This document shows, piece by piece, positions 42,759 through 43,000 of a DNA stretch of 43,000 nt; position 1 is the stretch's first letter; each line of letters begins with the position of its first letter. The stretch spans positions 2,755,700 through 2,798,699 of the forward strand of contig NZ_JAHNZZ010000001.1 of the NCBI RefSeq assembly GCF_019039215.1, written 5' to 3'. The notes below the pieces were generated by a model. That model had not been told where the DNA came from and ran no database searches. It worked only from the letters and a program-made list of their open reading frames with translations. This stretch comes from Bacillus sp. FJAT-29790 (GTDB taxonomy: Bacteria > Bacillota > Bacilli > Bacillales > Cytobacillaceae). The position numbers and the translations under genes were made by a program.

Positions 42759-42922
42759 CGTATATCTCTCCTTTTTTGTATATTTTCATTTTATAATAAA
42801 TTTTCTGAATGTTATTTATAATTTATTTTTATTTTTATAATTTATTTCAATTTATTTGACTTTTATTTGTCTTTTTATGAATAGTTTCAAACTTAATAAA
42901 AAAATGCTATTTTCGCACGTAC
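42759..42922. other. AT-rich promoter region of hutU
   Basis: Over 85 percent A+T, with several TATAAT-like runs on the minus strand (for example TTATTATAAAAT near 42795). I see no HutP-type leader hairpin with regularly spaced NAG triplets. Confidence 0.4.
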
Positions 42923-43000
42923 TGTTGTTTTAGCCTTAAAAGTTTGCCCATTGATTTCCGCTGCGGGCACTTGCTTTCCGCGGGGAGGGACGGGAGCCTC
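42923..43000 (+). repeat. Intergenic repeat copy 5 (cut by window end)
   Basis: The left flank TGTTGTTTTAGCCTT and the first ~50 bp of the core match copy 3 closely. The window ends inside the GC-rich part, at the same point of the repeat where the window begins. Confidence 0.85.

Noticed and set aside
42759-42922. HutP-type antiterminator leader before hutU
   Set aside because: No terminator hairpin or regularly spaced NAG triplets are visible; the stretch is simply AT-rich.

Overview
The window looks like chromosomal DNA of a low-GC Gram-positive spore-former of the Bacillaceae. Supporting signs are strong purine-rich ribosome binding sites, frequent TTG and GTG starts, genes of the Bacillus type (ykfA/ykfB, an mrgA-like Dps, mgtE, rodA, hutUIG), a BtuD-CbiZ fusion, and several intergenic repeats of a kind seen in Bacillus genomes. 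No rRNA, tRNA, CRISPR array or complete transposon was seen. Almost all genes lie on the minus strand; mgtE, rodA and dps are the clear exceptions.

Layout. (1) 0.2-7.2 kb: a sugar-acid module with a TRAP solute-binding protein, a LarA-family hydroxyacid racemase/epimerase, a YjhG/YagF-type aldonate dehydratase, an IclR regulator and an FAH-family 2-keto-3-deoxy-aldonate dehydratase. (2) 7.6-17.8 kb: a long corrinoid import and salvage operon behind a cobalamin riboswitch: btuF, btuC, btuD-cbiZ, cbiB, cobU, a shortened cobQ, cobS, cobC, a second CobU-like gene, a PduO-type adenosyltransferase, and cblT/cblS for alpha-ribazole. (3) 18-24 kb: an unknown protein, mgtE, rodA, a TauE/SafE permease, and dps with a PerR-like box. 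(4) 24.2-31.3 kb: a siderophore-binding-protein remnant, ykfB/ykfA (murein peptide recycling), a putative IS200/IS605 end, alaX, dsdA and an enolase-superfamily acid-sugar dehydratase. (5) 31.5-33.2 kb: a gene graveyard with remains of an MFS transporter, an IclR regulator and an alpha/beta hydrolase, plus copies of a 20-bp palindrome. (6) 33.5-38.3 kb: an OpuC-like (quaternary-amine) ABC importer operon ending in a histidine-ammonia-lyase homologue that lacks the MIO-forming Ala-Ser-Gly. (7) 38.9-42.8 kb: hutU-hutI-hutG.

The most interesting unit is regions 6 and 7 together. A betaine-type importer, a lyase with the histidase scaffold but no MIO cofactor, and the urocanate-to-glutamate enzymes are what would be expected of a pathway that imports a trimethylated histidine (hercynine or ergothioneine), removes trimethylamine, and feeds the (thio)urocanate onward. 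The fold and the missing motif are read directly from the sequence; the substrate is inferred.

A modular intergenic repeat occurs five times in one orientation. The first and last 20 bases of the window fall at the same place in that repeat.
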